Counted from the stretch's first letter, positions 1 through 8,349 are shown. The stretch: DNA of 42,950 bases from Vibrio hangzhouensis (GCF_900107935.1 NZ_FNVG01000033.1:1-42950); one strand, 5' to 3'. Notes: a model not told the origin generated them from the letters alone. Numbers and translations are program-made.

Positions 1-266
1 TATACTCAAGTGACCTCAAGATGCAGGACTCAGAGCTTCATCAAGGTGTTCAGTTCAAGGAAAATAGTTGAAGGAATGGCTATTCCCTTTCGAAGCTATT
101 TGACGCAGAAATGGGCACCTTGATGAGCTCCCTAAGGGCGAGTTTACTTGGCTTATATGCTTTGTTAGCGATTTTCGATTTAGAGCCACTAGATCTTCAA
201 ATCACTGCCGCGCCTAAAAGCCAAGTAATTCTCGCTGAACAAGCATCTTGAGGTTACTTGAGTATA
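1..266. repeat. MITE-like repeat element with 24-bp terminal inverted repeats
   Basis: The first 24 bases (TATACTCAAGTGACCTCAAG then ATGC) are matched by the reverse complement of 243-266 with one mismatch, so the 266-bp unit has near-perfect terminal inverted repeats. Inside, TCATCAAGGTG (38-48) is repeated inverted at 116-126 around an imperfect hairpin at about 63-101, and ACTTGGCTT near 147 faces AAGCCAAGT near 219. There is no transposase reading frame. Similar noncoding elements recur in many Vibrio genomes, which is remembered and not checked here. The left flank is outside the window, so a target duplication cannot be tested and the element could start further left. Confidence 0.72.
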
Positions 267-386
267 GAAAGCATAACCGAGAAAATGCGATGTAGAGTGT
301 GACATTCAGCATGAATGAATAACTTTATGGGCTGCAAATTTTTATCACAACGACAATCCAGGCATATGATGTTTAGCGCCAAAGAC
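267..386. other. Spacer between repeat element and serC terminator
   Basis: No gene, RNA or clear promoter is visible. Short reading frames here lack a credible ribosome binding site and overlap the serC terminator or its antisense strand. Confidence 0.5.
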
Positions 387-416
387 AAAAAAAGCCGCAC
401 AAGGTGCGGCTTTTTA
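387..416 (-). terminator. serC terminator
   Basis: GCCGCAC (394-400), loop AAG, GTGCGGC (404-410), flanked by A-runs on the left and T-runs on the right. The hairpin can therefore terminate transcription in both directions. It lies 15 bases past the serC stop codon. Confidence 0.85.
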
Positions 417-430
417 ATAAGACATTGTAC

Positions 431-1525
431 TTATGCGTACTGCTGCTCGAACTCTTTCATAAAGTCGACCAATGCCTGTACCCCTTCTTTGGGCATCGCA
501 TTGTAGATAGAAGCACGCATTCCACCGACTGCACGGTGTCCTTTCAGCGCACGCAAACCTCTTTCATCAGCGAGCTCCAGAAATTTACCGTCCAACTCAG
601 GCTTGGCTAACTGGAACGGAACATTCATCAGAGAGCGGTTGTTCTCATGAACGTTATTACGATAAAAATCCGATGCATCAATGTAGTTGTATAGTATCGC
701 CGCTTTTTCACGGTTAACTTTTTCTATTCCCTTAACTCCGCCCTGCTCTTTCAGCCATTTAAACACCAGACCCGACAGATACCAGGCAAATGTTGGGGGA
801 GTGTTGTACATCGACTCTTTCTGTGCCAATACTTTATAGTTCAGAAAAGTGGGTAAAACGTCACTGGCAAAGTCCAGCAGATCATCACGAACGATGGCAA
901 TACAAATACCTGCCGGACCAATATTCTTTTGCGCACCAGCGTAAATCACACCATATTTTGAAACATCAATTTCACGTGACAGGATGGTCGACGACATATC
1001 GGCCACTATCGGAAGATCTGTCTGTGGTAATTCATTGATTTCAATACCATCAATGGTTTCATTGGGACAAAAATGAACATAGGCAGAATCCGCATCAATT
1101 CGCCACTCGGCCGCAGGCTGAACCGCTACCTTACCGTCTATTTCAGTTTTGGCGTTGTGAACAACCGGTTCGCAGTATTTCTTCGCTTCTGTGATGGCAC
1201 TCTCGGCCCAATAACCCGCATCAATATACGTGGCTTTTGTTTTTGTTCCCAGGAGGTTCATTGGTACCGCAGCAAACTGAGCTCGAGCACCGCCCTGGCA
1301 GAACAGCACCTTATAATTTGACGGAATATTGAGTAGATCTCTTAAGTCTTGCTCAGCCTCTTCCGCTACCTTTATGAATGGCTTGCTTCGGTGACTGATT
1401 TCCATAACCGACGTGCCTAAGTCATTCCAGTCCAGCAACTCACTTTGTGCTTTTTGCAATACCGCTCTCGGCAACCCTGCCGGTCCTGCACTGAAATTGA
1501 ATACGTTATGTGAAATCGGCTCCAT
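431..1525 (-). CDS. serC: Phosphoserine aminotransferase
   Basis: This is a PLP-dependent class V aminotransferase that converts 3-phosphohydroxypyruvate and glutamate to O-phosphoserine in serine synthesis, and serves the analogous step in pyridoxal phosphate synthesis. The 364-residue length is normal for SerC. The N-terminus FNFSAGPAGLP, the phosphate-binding QGGARAQF near residue 77, VADMSST near 174 and the lysine of YAGAQKNIGPAG (about K200, which forms the Schiff base with PLP) are all present, as is the C-terminal GHRAVGGMRAS that contacts substrate. The gene stands alone between two terminators. An AGGAG-like sequence lies about 10 bases before the ATG. Acts in the cytoplasm. Confidence 0.96.
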   Translation of the reverse strand: MEPISHNVFNFSAGPAGLPRAVLQKAQSELLDWNDLGTSVMEISHRSKPFIKVAEEAEQDLRDLLNIPSNYKVLFCQGGARAQFAAVPMNLLGTKTKATYIDAGYWAESAITEAKKYCEPVVHNAKTEIDGKVAVQPAAEWRIDADSAYVHFCPNETIDGIEINELPQTDLPIVADMSSTILSREIDVSKYGVIYAGAQKNIGPAGICIAIVRDDLLDFASDVLPTFLNYKVLAQKESMYNTPPTFAWYLSGLVFKWLKEQGGVKGIEKVNREKAAILYNYIDASDFYRNNVHENNRSLMNVPFQLAKPELDGKFLELADERGLRALKGHRAVGGMRASIYNAMPKEGVQALVDFMKEFEQQYA

Positions 1526-1599
1526 GACCTCGATACTCCTGACTAAAACATAATGAGGGCATCAGTAATATCACGTTTTCAATAAGATAAAAAGAAAGA

Positions 1600-1634
1600 A
1601 AAAGGCGCAAGCTATTAGCCTTACGCCCTTTTTT
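1600..1634 (-). terminator. Terminator after the DUF945 gene
   Basis: On the minus strand GGGCGTAAGG...AGCTTGCGCC forms an imperfect stem followed by a T-run (TTTTTC then TTTC). It sits just downstream of the DUF945 stop codon at 1668 and upstream of serC. Confidence 0.6.
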
Positions 1635-1667
1635 ATTTGACTATCGAGAATTTGCGCAATCTGTGGA

Positions 1668-2948
1668 CTACTGCCCCATGGATTGTTGCATCAGAAGAGG
1701 CAACAACAGTGCAATAAGCGGGATTCTCTGACCATTTTCAAACACCAGTTGACCAGCCTCAATAGAGGCATCCAGCTCATAACCCTCACCCTTCTGCTTG
1801 ATCATTTCCATGATTATTAGCTCATCAATACCCTCAGCAAGTACAGGGTAGGCATTAACCATACCTTCCGACATATAGGCGTTCATATTACCAGTCAGAG
1901 CTGGCATAACCACACTCGGATCGCGCGAGACATTGTTAGTGCCCTCCGGAACTTCCAACAACCATTTTGACTTAAACTCATCGTCCGCGATTTTGAACTG
2001 CATGCCATTCATGGACACCTGAAAACCGCGAGAAAACAACGTCTCAATTAGCGGCGCGAGAATGTTAATATCCGCTTGAGCCAGAGAGGGGTTCGACTGA
2101 TAGATATCCACCAGACCTTCGAACGCACTACGGTCAAGAGAGGTCAAAGCAAAGTCAACATTCAGATCACGTACTCGCTCACCGTCTACATAGGTCATCT
2201 CCGCCATGTCAAAGACATGCTGAGTGTCTATTCGATCTGTCTCAGCATTAAAAGTAGACGTAAAGGTATATCCCGCTTTATCTATGTTGAACAGACTTGT
2301 ATGCGCTGGATCCAGAATGGAGAAATTCTTAACTGATGTGCTCTGCTCGCCAAGCCAGAAGCCCTTCTCTTTCTTCCCGGTTCCAGAGGCATTTAAGTCG
2401 GTGACAATCAACTGTTCACCACTATCGAAATCCAACTGAATCGATGGAATATTGGCGCTAAAGGACAACTGCCCTAATACCGTGGCAGTCCCTGTCGCTA
2501 CGGAAGGAGAAATCGACATACTGACCGTTTGCTCTGCATTGCCCTGATAGTTCCAGCTGTCCAGCGTTAACTCAAACTCGGTGTTGCCATTCAATTGCGT
2601 CACTGTTTTCAATTTAAGAGGAAATTCAGGGAAGTTTGCAATGTTCGAATCAGCTGTAAGACTCATCAGACCATGGTTAATGTGAGTCTTAACCAGCATC
2701 TCTGTCGGCAAGCCATCCACTTCGAGTTGTTCTTTTAAAATCGGATCCTGAACTTGGTAACGCGTTTCCACCGATGAAGACAAGTAGCTGCGGTTGTAAG
2801 AGATCACCTCAGCACTGACACCTTCATTGTTCAGCTGTTCCACCCCGTCTTCGACAATTTTTTGACCAATATGGCCAACAGCGAGAGGCCAACACAAAGC
2901 CAATGCGACCGCACCACCAATAGCACCGTATTTCTTTAACTGATTCAT
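1668..2948 (-). CDS. DUF945 (YdgA-like) family protein
   Basis: A 426-residue protein resembling the DUF945/YdgA family, whose biochemical role is unknown. Residues about 9-27 form one hydrophobic segment (GAIGGAVALALCWPLAVG), either an uncleaved membrane anchor or a signal sequence. The rest is a long, mostly beta-rich polar region expected in the periplasm. The family's typical start, a short basic tail then one helix followed by GxxxxxxV, is visible. The gene is single, reads away from the histidine kinase gene at 3095, and is followed by a terminator. The family assignment comes from overall layout and remembered examples. No catalytic motif can be pointed to. Confidence 0.75.
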   Translation of the reverse strand: MNQLKKYGAIGGAVALALCWPLAVGHIGQKIVEDGVEQLNNEGVSAEVISYNRSYLSSSVETRYQVQDPILKEQLEVDGLPTEMLVKTHINHGLMSLTADSNIANFPEFPLKLKTVTQLNGNTEFELTLDSWNYQGNAEQTVSMSISPSVATGTATVLGQLSFSANIPSIQLDFDSGEQLIVTDLNASGTGKKEKGFWLGEQSTSVKNFSILDPAHTSLFNIDKAGYTFTSTFNAETDRIDTQHVFDMAEMTYVDGERVRDLNVDFALTSLDRSAFEGLVDIYQSNPSLAQADINILAPLIETLFSRGFQVSMNGMQFKIADDEFKSKWLLEVPEGTNNVSRDPSVVMPALTGNMNAYMSEGMVNAYPVLAEGIDELIIMEMIKQKGEGYELDASIEAGQLVFENGQRIPLIALLLPLLMQQSMGQ

Positions 2949-3094
2949 AGAATTTCTAAAACATTTTGTGAAGTGTATTTCATTCAGTCTAACTCAACTC
3001 ACCGGGATCTCCAATCTCATACCTACTTCTCATAACCTCATGCTTTTTATTGATATATTGATTTCATGACAACACAGAGCGATAACTCAAATTC

Positions 3095-5047
3095 ATGACT
3101 CAGCGAAACCAATACGCCGTATTATGCCTGGACAATGATCTGGTTGACCTGGATAAGCTCGACACAGAGCTGTCTCTGTATCAGTCACACTTTGACATTT
3201 ATTTGGTGACCTCCATTCAGGAGGGACATGAGCTACTACAAGATATTGGTATGCAAGGCCAGCAACTGGCACTGGTTATTGCCAGACATAGCCGCCTGTT
3301 TGATGGCGGTGAGTTCTTGATTCAATTAGAGCAATCGCATCATGCCCAATCGGCACGAAAAGTACTGGTCAGTAAAACAGACGCTCATGATATTCAGGCG
3401 ATTCTCAACGCGGTAAATGAAGGCCGTCTTGATCACTGTCTGACTCTACCCTTAGAGCAGGAAACCCTGCACAAAACAGTCGTCAAAGAACTTACGCAGT
3501 TTATTGTTGCTAACGAAAAAGACAACCTACTGCATTACGGTAAGGTTTTGGACCAGCAGAAAATTCTTCGGGCTCATATTGACCAAAAAATGCACTCTTA
3601 CCGTGCTAGCTTTATTCATGATTTTCACGAGCTGTCCGATAAGGAATTGGCGGCTCAAGTTATTGAAGCTCTACTCAGTTTTTTTGCCGACAAAGACGAA
3701 ACCCGTGCTGTAAGAGAGTATTCCCCAGAGCACATATTGACCGCTGAAGGTCAGCCAAATCAATTTTTATGGTTTATTGTTGAAGGCCAGGTAGCGCTGT
3801 ACAAAAAAGATGACGTTGGCCAACAAAGAGAAGTGGTACGTCATAGCCGTGGCGGTATCGTTGGGGGTATGTCCTTTGTTACTGGTGAGTGTTCGTTCTC
3901 AACCGCAATGACCTTAACCAGAACTCAGGTTATCAAATTAGACAGAAGCCTATTTACACAAGTCATGCATACCAACACCGATTTGCTTCCGCTGTTCACT
4001 AACCTACTTCTTCGCCACTTCAACCGCCGATTACAACGCAGCATTAACACAAAATTAGAACTGCAAAAAACGTTAGAATCCCTAGAATCCGCGCACCAAC
4101 AGCTGATTGAACAGGAAAAAATGGCTATGCTTGGACAATTAGTGGCCGGCGTAGCCCATGAGCTCAACAACCCCGTATCCGCTATCCTCAGAGGTGCAGA
4201 AACTGTCTCCGAGAAAATCGATACCATTCTTAATACTCGCTATGAGGGTTCCACCTTTGAGTTAGGACTAGAAGTTCTGGAGCAATCGAGGCGTGCTATG
4301 CCCTTATCTACTTCTGAGCTGCGAGCTAGGACGAAAGCACTACAATCCAAAATTGATGATCGAAGGCTGGCAAAACGGCTGGTACACCTCAACCTGGAAC
4401 AACATGACCAACTGATAAACAAAGCCACAGCGGCTCCCGCGGAATTGGCACTTCAGCTCAGTCAGTTGGAAAAGTTTCAGGTAACCGGTACAACGCTGCG
4501 CTCGATTCAGGTATGCGCGCAACGTATCGCTGACATGGTTAAGAGCTTAAAGGGTTATGCGCGTCCCGATAATGAGTCTTACGAACGGGTGGATTTGCAT
4601 GAAGGTATCGAAGATACTCTGGTCATCTTCGAAAACCGCCTTAAGCGGCACACCCTGATAAAAGAGTACGGAAATCTTCGCCCCGTACACTGCAAACCGA
4701 TCGCACTTCAGCAAGTCTGGACCAACTTGATTTCTAATGCATTGGATGCACTACCAGAGCAAGGAACGCTCACTATTCGCACCCAATGTGTCAAACGTGA
4801 CAATACGTTATACAACATGTATGAGTTTATTGATAACGGTTGTGGCATTCCCAAACAGCAACAGGCCTCGATTTTTGAGCTCAACTTTACCACTAAGAAA
4901 GAAGGTAATTTTGGCTTAGGAATTGGACTGTCGGTATGTCAACAAATCCTTGCTCAACACAACGGCTGGATCGAAGTAGATTCAGAGGTTGGCGCTTATA
5001 CCAACATGTCGGTACTCATCCCTGTCGGTCAGGATGAAACAAACTAA
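3095..5047 (+). CDS. Cytoplasmic histidine kinase: pseudo-receiver, cyclic-nucleotide-binding-like domain, HisKA/HATPase
   Basis: A 650-residue sensor kinase without membrane segments. Residues about 5-138 have a receiver fold but lack the phosphorylation site: R64 stands where the partner regulator has D61, S93 replaces its threonine T91, and L118 replaces the conserved lysine. Residues about 195-310 resemble a CRP-type cyclic-nucleotide-binding domain (FLWFIVEGQVALYKK, then GGIVGGMSFVTGE). A coiled coil (about 318-345) leads to the HisKA box with phospho-accepting H355 in GVAHELNNP. A long insert follows before the ATPase domain with NALDAL, DNGCGIP and GLGIGLS. The gene is 11 bases upstream of a receiver-only regulator and surely pairs with it. 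Signal unknown. The start codon has only a weak upstream Shine-Dalgarno sequence. Confidence 0.9.
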   Translation: MTQRNQYAVLCLDNDLVDLDKLDTELSLYQSHFDIYLVTSIQEGHELLQDIGMQGQQLALVIARHSRLFDGGEFLIQLEQSHHAQSARKVLVSKTDAHDIQAILNAVNEGRLDHCLTLPLEQETLHKTVVKELTQFIVANEKDNLLHYGKVLDQQKILRAHIDQKMHSYRASFIHDFHELSDKELAAQVIEALLSFFADKDETRAVREYSPEHILTAEGQPNQFLWFIVEGQVALYKKDDVGQQREVVRHSRGGIVGGMSFVTGECSFSTAMTLTRTQVIKLDRSLFTQVMHTNTDLLPLFTNLLLRHFNRRLQRSINTKLELQKTLESLESAHQQLIEQEKMAMLGQLVAGVAHELNNPVSAILRGAETVSEKIDTILNTRYEGSTFELGLEVLEQSRRAMPLSTSELRARTKALQSKIDDRRLAKRLVHLNLEQHDQLINKATAAPAELALQLSQLEKFQVTGTTLRSIQVCAQRIADMVKSLKGYARPDNESYERVDLHEGIEDTLVIFENRLKRHTLIKEYGNLRPVHCKPIALQQVWTNLISNALDALPEQGTLTIRTQCVKRDNTLYNMYEFIDNGCGIPKQQQASIFELNFTTKKEGNFGLGIGLSVCQQILAQHNGWIEVDSEVGAYTNMSVLIPVGQDETN

Positions 5048-5058
5048 GGAGCACAATT

Positions 5059-5556
5059 ATGAATGAATACCTGATCTTATGTGTCGATGATGAAAGAGAA
5101 GTGCTAGACAGTGTGCTTCAGGATCTCGATGACTATGAAGAGCACTTTATACTGGAAGGGGCTGAGTCAGTAAACGAAGCTCGTGAGGTAATTCGTGAGC
5201 ACGCCGCTAATGGTACTCAGTTAGCGCTTATTCTCTGTGACCATATCATGCCTGAACAAACCGGTGTCAGCTTCCTTATCGAACTCAGTGAAGATGAACA
5301 GTTTAAACACTGTCGTAAGGTTCTGTTGACCGGACAGGCTGGCCATGAGGATACCATCGAAGCGGTGAACCACGCCTGTCTGGACTTTTACATCAGCAAA
5401 CCCTGGAAAGGTGATCATCTTCGTGAGGTTGTTAAACAACAACTCACGGACTTTGTTATTGAAAACGACAGCAATTTAGCCCCATGGGGGCGCATTTTGG
5501 ATACTGAGCGCATTTTCAAAGCCCTCGCCGATAACCGCATGAGTTATGGGGAGTAG
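5059..5556 (+). CDS. Receiver-only response regulator, partner of the preceding kinase
   Basis: A 165-residue protein with one CheY-like receiver domain: acidic pair D10-D11, phospho-accepting D61 in LILCDHIMP, T91 in LLTGQ and K114 in ISKPW. No DNA-binding or enzymatic output domain follows. The C-terminal tail (about 123-165, LTDFVIEN...WGRILDTERIF) matches the segment after the pseudo-receiver of the upstream kinase (LTQFIVAN...YGKVLDQQKIL), so the two are paralogous over their whole shared length. AAGGAG precedes the ATG and the genes are 11 bases apart, so they form an operon. With no output domain, it may act by protein-protein contact or pass phosphate onward. The target is unknown. 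Confidence 0.92.
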   Translation: MNEYLILCVDDEREVLDSVLQDLDDYEEHFILEGAESVNEAREVIREHAANGTQLALILCDHIMPEQTGVSFLIELSEDEQFKHCRKVLLTGQAGHEDTIEAVNHACLDFYISKPWKGDHLREVVKQQLTDFVIENDSNLAPWGRILDTERIFKALADNRMSYGE

Positions 5557-5867
5557 CCACTTAGATTGTCAGGTTTATATTTTTATCAATTTGGTGCATT
5601 TTGTGTCTTTAATTGAATAACTTGTTGACCTGACCCATCAAGTTTTCTGTTACCAACTTCTTACATTCTGTCGATGTTTTGCCAGAAAACTGTATAGCAA
5701 TGTAAAAATTTGGGAAATTGCCCCCGTTAGAGACACTTTTTATTGGTGAACTCATAAGGATTTCGATTATGATAGCGGAAACATGATTGTCGCCATAAGC
5801 ACAATGCGACGCGCACGACTCTTATGGGCAAGGAATTAAATTCAAAATAACAAGGTTTAGAGACACT
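5557..5867 (+). other. Long leader region with mini-ORFs, hairpin and direct repeat upstream of the small OMP gene
   Basis: The sequence TTAGAGACACT occurs twice, at 5727-5737 and at 5857-5867 directly before the ATG at 5868. Between the copies a Shine-Dalgarno-like AAGGA (5756-5760) precedes ATG at 5769, opening a five-codon frame that overlaps (ATGA) an 18-codon frame at 5783-5839, whose predicted peptide contains MRRARLLWAR. A hairpin (GCCATAAG 5792-5799 with CTTATGGGC 5821-5829, inner TGCG/CGCA 5805-5815) lies within the second frame. A leader with regulatory function is an inference. Confidence 0.35.
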
Positions 5868-6413
5868 ATGCGCAAAACTCTTTTAGCGGCTCTGATGGTC
5901 ATTACTTCGCAACAAGCATTCGCAAATCAAGAGCAACAACGAGCTACGATGAGTAACTTCAACTATGATTACGCAGAAGCTCGAATTGGTGCTAGCCCAA
6001 TGACATTTGGTGCAGCCATCAGTAAATCTATTCACCCTAATGCTCACATCGTCGGTAGCATCGATTCTAAGTTCGAGGGTGACTACGACTTCTCTGGTGG
6101 TGTAGGTTTCCATGCACCGGTAAACAACTGGGCAGACTTCACTGGTGAAATGCTTGCTCACATCCACGACAGTGGCAATCACCACAAAACGGACACAGGC
6201 ATGGAAGTTAACCTGGGTGTTCGTCAGTGGTTAGGTCCTCAACTTGAAATTGGCGGTAAAGCCGGTTATCTGAATGTTGGCGATAAAGATCGTTGGATGG
6301 GTTCTATTTACGGACGTTTCCACTCGACTGAACTTTTCTCTTTAGGTCTCGAAGGTCGCATCAACCATATGTATGGTGATCAATTGATGTTCACTGCTCG
6401 CTTTGCATTCTAA
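5868..6413 (+). CDS. Small outer-membrane-type beta protein, hypothetical
   Basis: A 181-residue protein of unknown function. Residues 1-19 are a classic signal peptide ending AFA before N20. The mature part alternates polar and aromatic or hydrophobic residues in short beta-like strands separated by glycine- and aspartate-rich turns, and it ends in FTARFAF. A terminal aromatic residue is the signature of proteins inserted by the BAM machinery. It looks like a small (about 8-strand) outer-membrane barrel of the kind annotated as hypothetical in vibrios. Two histidine-rich spots (HIHDSGNHH, about 98-106) could bind a metal, but this is speculative. It is a single gene with a long leader and its own strong terminator, suggesting high expression. 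Confidence 0.75.
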   Translation: MRKTLLAALMVITSQQAFANQEQQRATMSNFNYDYAEARIGASPMTFGAAISKSIHPNAHIVGSIDSKFEGDYDFSGGVGFHAPVNNWADFTGEMLAHIHDSGNHHKTDTGMEVNLGVRQWLGPQLEIGGKAGYLNVGDKDRWMGSIYGRFHSTELFSLGLEGRINHMYGDQLMFTARFAF

Positions 6414-6429
6414 GCGCTAGTGAATCACG

Positions 6430-6459
6430 AAAAAGGTCGTGCTTTGCACGACCTTTTTT
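6430..6459 (+). terminator. Terminator between the small OMP gene and tfoX
   Basis: AAAAAGGTCGTGC, loop TTT, GCACGACCTTTTTT: a perfect stem flanked by A and T runs. It can stop both the rightward OMP transcript and the leftward tfoX transcript. Confidence 0.92.
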
Positions 6460-6463
6460 ATTC

Positions 6464-7054
6464 CTACTCTATTTCGGAGCAATGCTCTAATAACTGCTGT
6501 TTTCTGGGGTCCTGTATCAGTTTCCAGTGAATTCCATCGACGGCTCCGGCAAACTTCCACAGTAATTTAACATCGACATCATTGCCGTAAGTTCTTTTGA
6601 CACGATTAAAAACTCTTGGTGCGCCAAGCTCAAGAAAAGTCTTAACATCGTCGACCCCTGCCTTTTTAACCATGCGCTCTAGAGTAAGCTGCATATTGGG
6701 AAGATCCCTTAGTCTCTTATTTTCAAAAGCCTTTTTGCTACAGTGCTGATCAACAGAATTGGCGATTGAACGTTGTACCAACTGTTTCAATAAAGGAGAA
6801 GGCTCGAGAAAAAGATGTGTAACGTCATAGTAATTAACCGTAGCGGTTGATTGCTTTTTAACGTGTCTGAATTTCTCACATTTGAGTTCGTAGAGTTTCT
6901 CATCCAGGCCTTTGCCTCCACGGATGAATACTTTCTCGTTGCTGATCAACGCATACATGGCGCCATCTTTAAACAGGCCTGTACCACCAAACATAGAACG
7001 CTTTTGCGAATGGCCAAATTGAGTTGTGTAGTCGTAAAAAGATTGCTCTATCAT
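6464..7054 (-). CDS. tfoX: TfoX/Sxy-family regulator of natural competence
   Basis: A 196-residue protein of the TfoX/Sxy family. The N-terminal domain has the hallmark SMFGGTGLF with a following ALISNEKVFIRGG. The C-terminal domain contains LRDLPNMQLTLERMVKKAG and ELGAPRVFNRV, the helix-hairpin-helix-like part. In vibrios TfoX works with CRP to switch on DNA uptake and type VI secretion genes during growth on chitin. TfoX is preferred over its paralogue TfoY because no cyclic-di-GMP riboswitch is recognisable upstream and because serC and a kinase/regulator pair lie nearby, as I recall around V. cholerae tfoX. TAAGGA sits about 9 bases before the ATG. The gene ends at the shared terminator at 6430-6459. 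Confidence 0.88.
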   Translation of the reverse strand: MIEQSFYDYTTQFGHSQKRSMFGGTGLFKDGAMYALISNEKVFIRGGKGLDEKLYELKCEKFRHVKKQSTATVNYYDVTHLFLEPSPLLKQLVQRSIANSVDQHCSKKAFENKRLRDLPNMQLTLERMVKKAGVDDVKTFLELGAPRVFNRVKRTYGNDVDVKLLWKFAGAVDGIHWKLIQDPRKQQLLEHCSEIE

Positions 7055-7425
7055 TTCCTTTGATCCTTAATCTTTACCCCGATTAATTCGATCACCAGAA
7101 ATAGCAGCAGTGTTTAAGCGAAAAAGAGTTTTTGGAGTCAGTAGTTATTGCTTTGAACTGCTCCATTTTTTTATATGGCTTTATAATAGTTCACATTGCA
7201 AATTAAGTCTGGCTCAACATCACAATTGTGCGAAACAGATCTAGAGCCTTTGCGAGTCACTTCACAACATTCGCAATACACAACAAGTTTCACATATACT
7301 TTTTAATTGAATGCTGTTTAAAACGTCAAACAATTGACTGAAGACTACATTTTGGCATTTAGGATATTGTCAATTACAAACCTTGAAAGGTAAACTGACC
7401 TTATCTGTCCCGCTGTCGAATACTT
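7055..7425. promoter_or_regulatory. Divergent tfoX / HDOD gene intergenic region with CRP-like site
   Basis: TGCGA-N6-TCACA at 7251-7266 matches nine of ten bases of the CRP core. CRP is reported to activate tfoX directly in vibrios. On the minus strand TATTAT (7188-7183) could be a -10, which would place the CRP site near -82 and give tfoX an untranslated leader of about 120 bases. That leader is where the TfoR small RNA acts in V. cholerae. The promoter call is inference. Confidence 0.45.
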
Positions 7426-8349
7426 ATGAACCACTTATCTTTTTATTGGCTGCCCGAAAACCAACAATTATTCATCCAAAGTCTGGAAACCGAATTTGCT
7501 GAGCTTGTAGAGCAATCTATTAACACCGGTAAAATTTCCTTACCTCCTATTTCTGAGGTCGTATTAAAAATACAGAAATTGTGTGCACTGGAATCGACTG
7601 GTATCGCAGATATCGCAGACTGTTTGCTCGAAGACCCTAGCCTGGCTGCTGTCGTACTTAAAGTCGCTAATTCCGTCATTTTCAACCGCCGCAATATTAC
7701 CTGTAAAGACCTGAATACCGCTGTTTCTCGTTTAGGTATATTGCGAGTTCGAGATATCGTGACTGCCCAATCCATAGAACTACTCAAGCATTCTGTTAAT
7801 CTTTCAGACGATTGCAAAAAAGTTCTGATTCAAAGTGCCACCATTTCAAGAGAACTGGCTGCCACTATGGTTCTCGTCACGCAGTCATTTCAAGACCATT
7901 CACCGACACAGTATCAACACCTTGAGCAGGAAAAAGCGCTTCTGGTTGGCTTCCTTGCCGATATTGGCCTGTTCTGTTTGGTCAATGAGTATCACATGTA
8001 TCTGGAAAAAGGGAACTATCTTGATCCGAACATCGCGATGCAAATCTTCCGTTCGCGTTGTCCGATTACCAGTGAACAGGTTCTTAATACCTGGGGATTT
8101 GATAATGACTTTATTGAAGTGGCCTCGAATCAGCCAAAGAGTATTGAAAGGCCAGAAGTCTCTTATCTCGACATTGCTCGTATAGCCAATCATGTTTTGC
8201 TGTTCAGAAAGCAGGATCAGGATGCACTGGAAGAGCACGAAGTAGAAATCAACGTCGACGGCGCTGAAGTGCTCTACAAACTGACGACAATGAGCGAACA
8301 GGAATTCCGAAATAAGACGTCGGACATTATTCGCTCCGCTGGTATGTAG
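7426..8349 (+). CDS. HDOD domain protein
   Basis: A 307-residue cytoplasmic protein carrying an HDOD domain, a catalytically inactive relative of HD phosphohydrolases often found in signalling proteins. The family pattern is visible: SLPPISEVVLKIQKL (about 38-52), LLEDPSLAAVVLKVANS (67-83), the NTAVSRLGILRVRDIV helix (97-112) and a later GFLADIGLFCLVNEY (about 175-189) where true HD enzymes have metal ligands. No GGDEF, EAL or receiver partner is fused to it. It is transcribed divergently from tfoX, with a single-gene appearance. HDOD proteins in vibrios and relatives affect motility, biofilm or cell-cycle signalling. Which applies here cannot be told. Confidence 0.85.
   Translation: MNHLSFYWLPENQQLFIQSLETEFAELVEQSINTGKISLPPISEVVLKIQKLCALESTGIADIADCLLEDPSLAAVVLKVANSVIFNRRNITCKDLNTAVSRLGILRVRDIVTAQSIELLKHSVNLSDDCKKVLIQSATISRELAATMVLVTQSFQDHSPTQYQHLEQEKALLVGFLADIGLFCLVNEYHMYLEKGNYLDPNIAMQIFRSRCPITSEQVLNTWGFDNDFIEVASNQPKSIERPEVSYLDIARIANHVLLFRKQDQDALEEHEVEINVDGAEVLYKLTTMSEQEFRNKTSDIIRSAGM

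Noticed and set aside
387..416. Similarity of the serC terminator stem (GCCGCAC) to that at 40825-40856 as a dispersed repeat
   Set aside because: The shared part is only a short stem of a common terminator type, with no flanking similarity.
7055..7425. Cyclic-di-GMP (GEMM) riboswitch upstream of tfoX, which would have indicated TfoY
   Set aside because: No GEMM-like conserved core could be found on the minus strand, so the gene is called tfoX.
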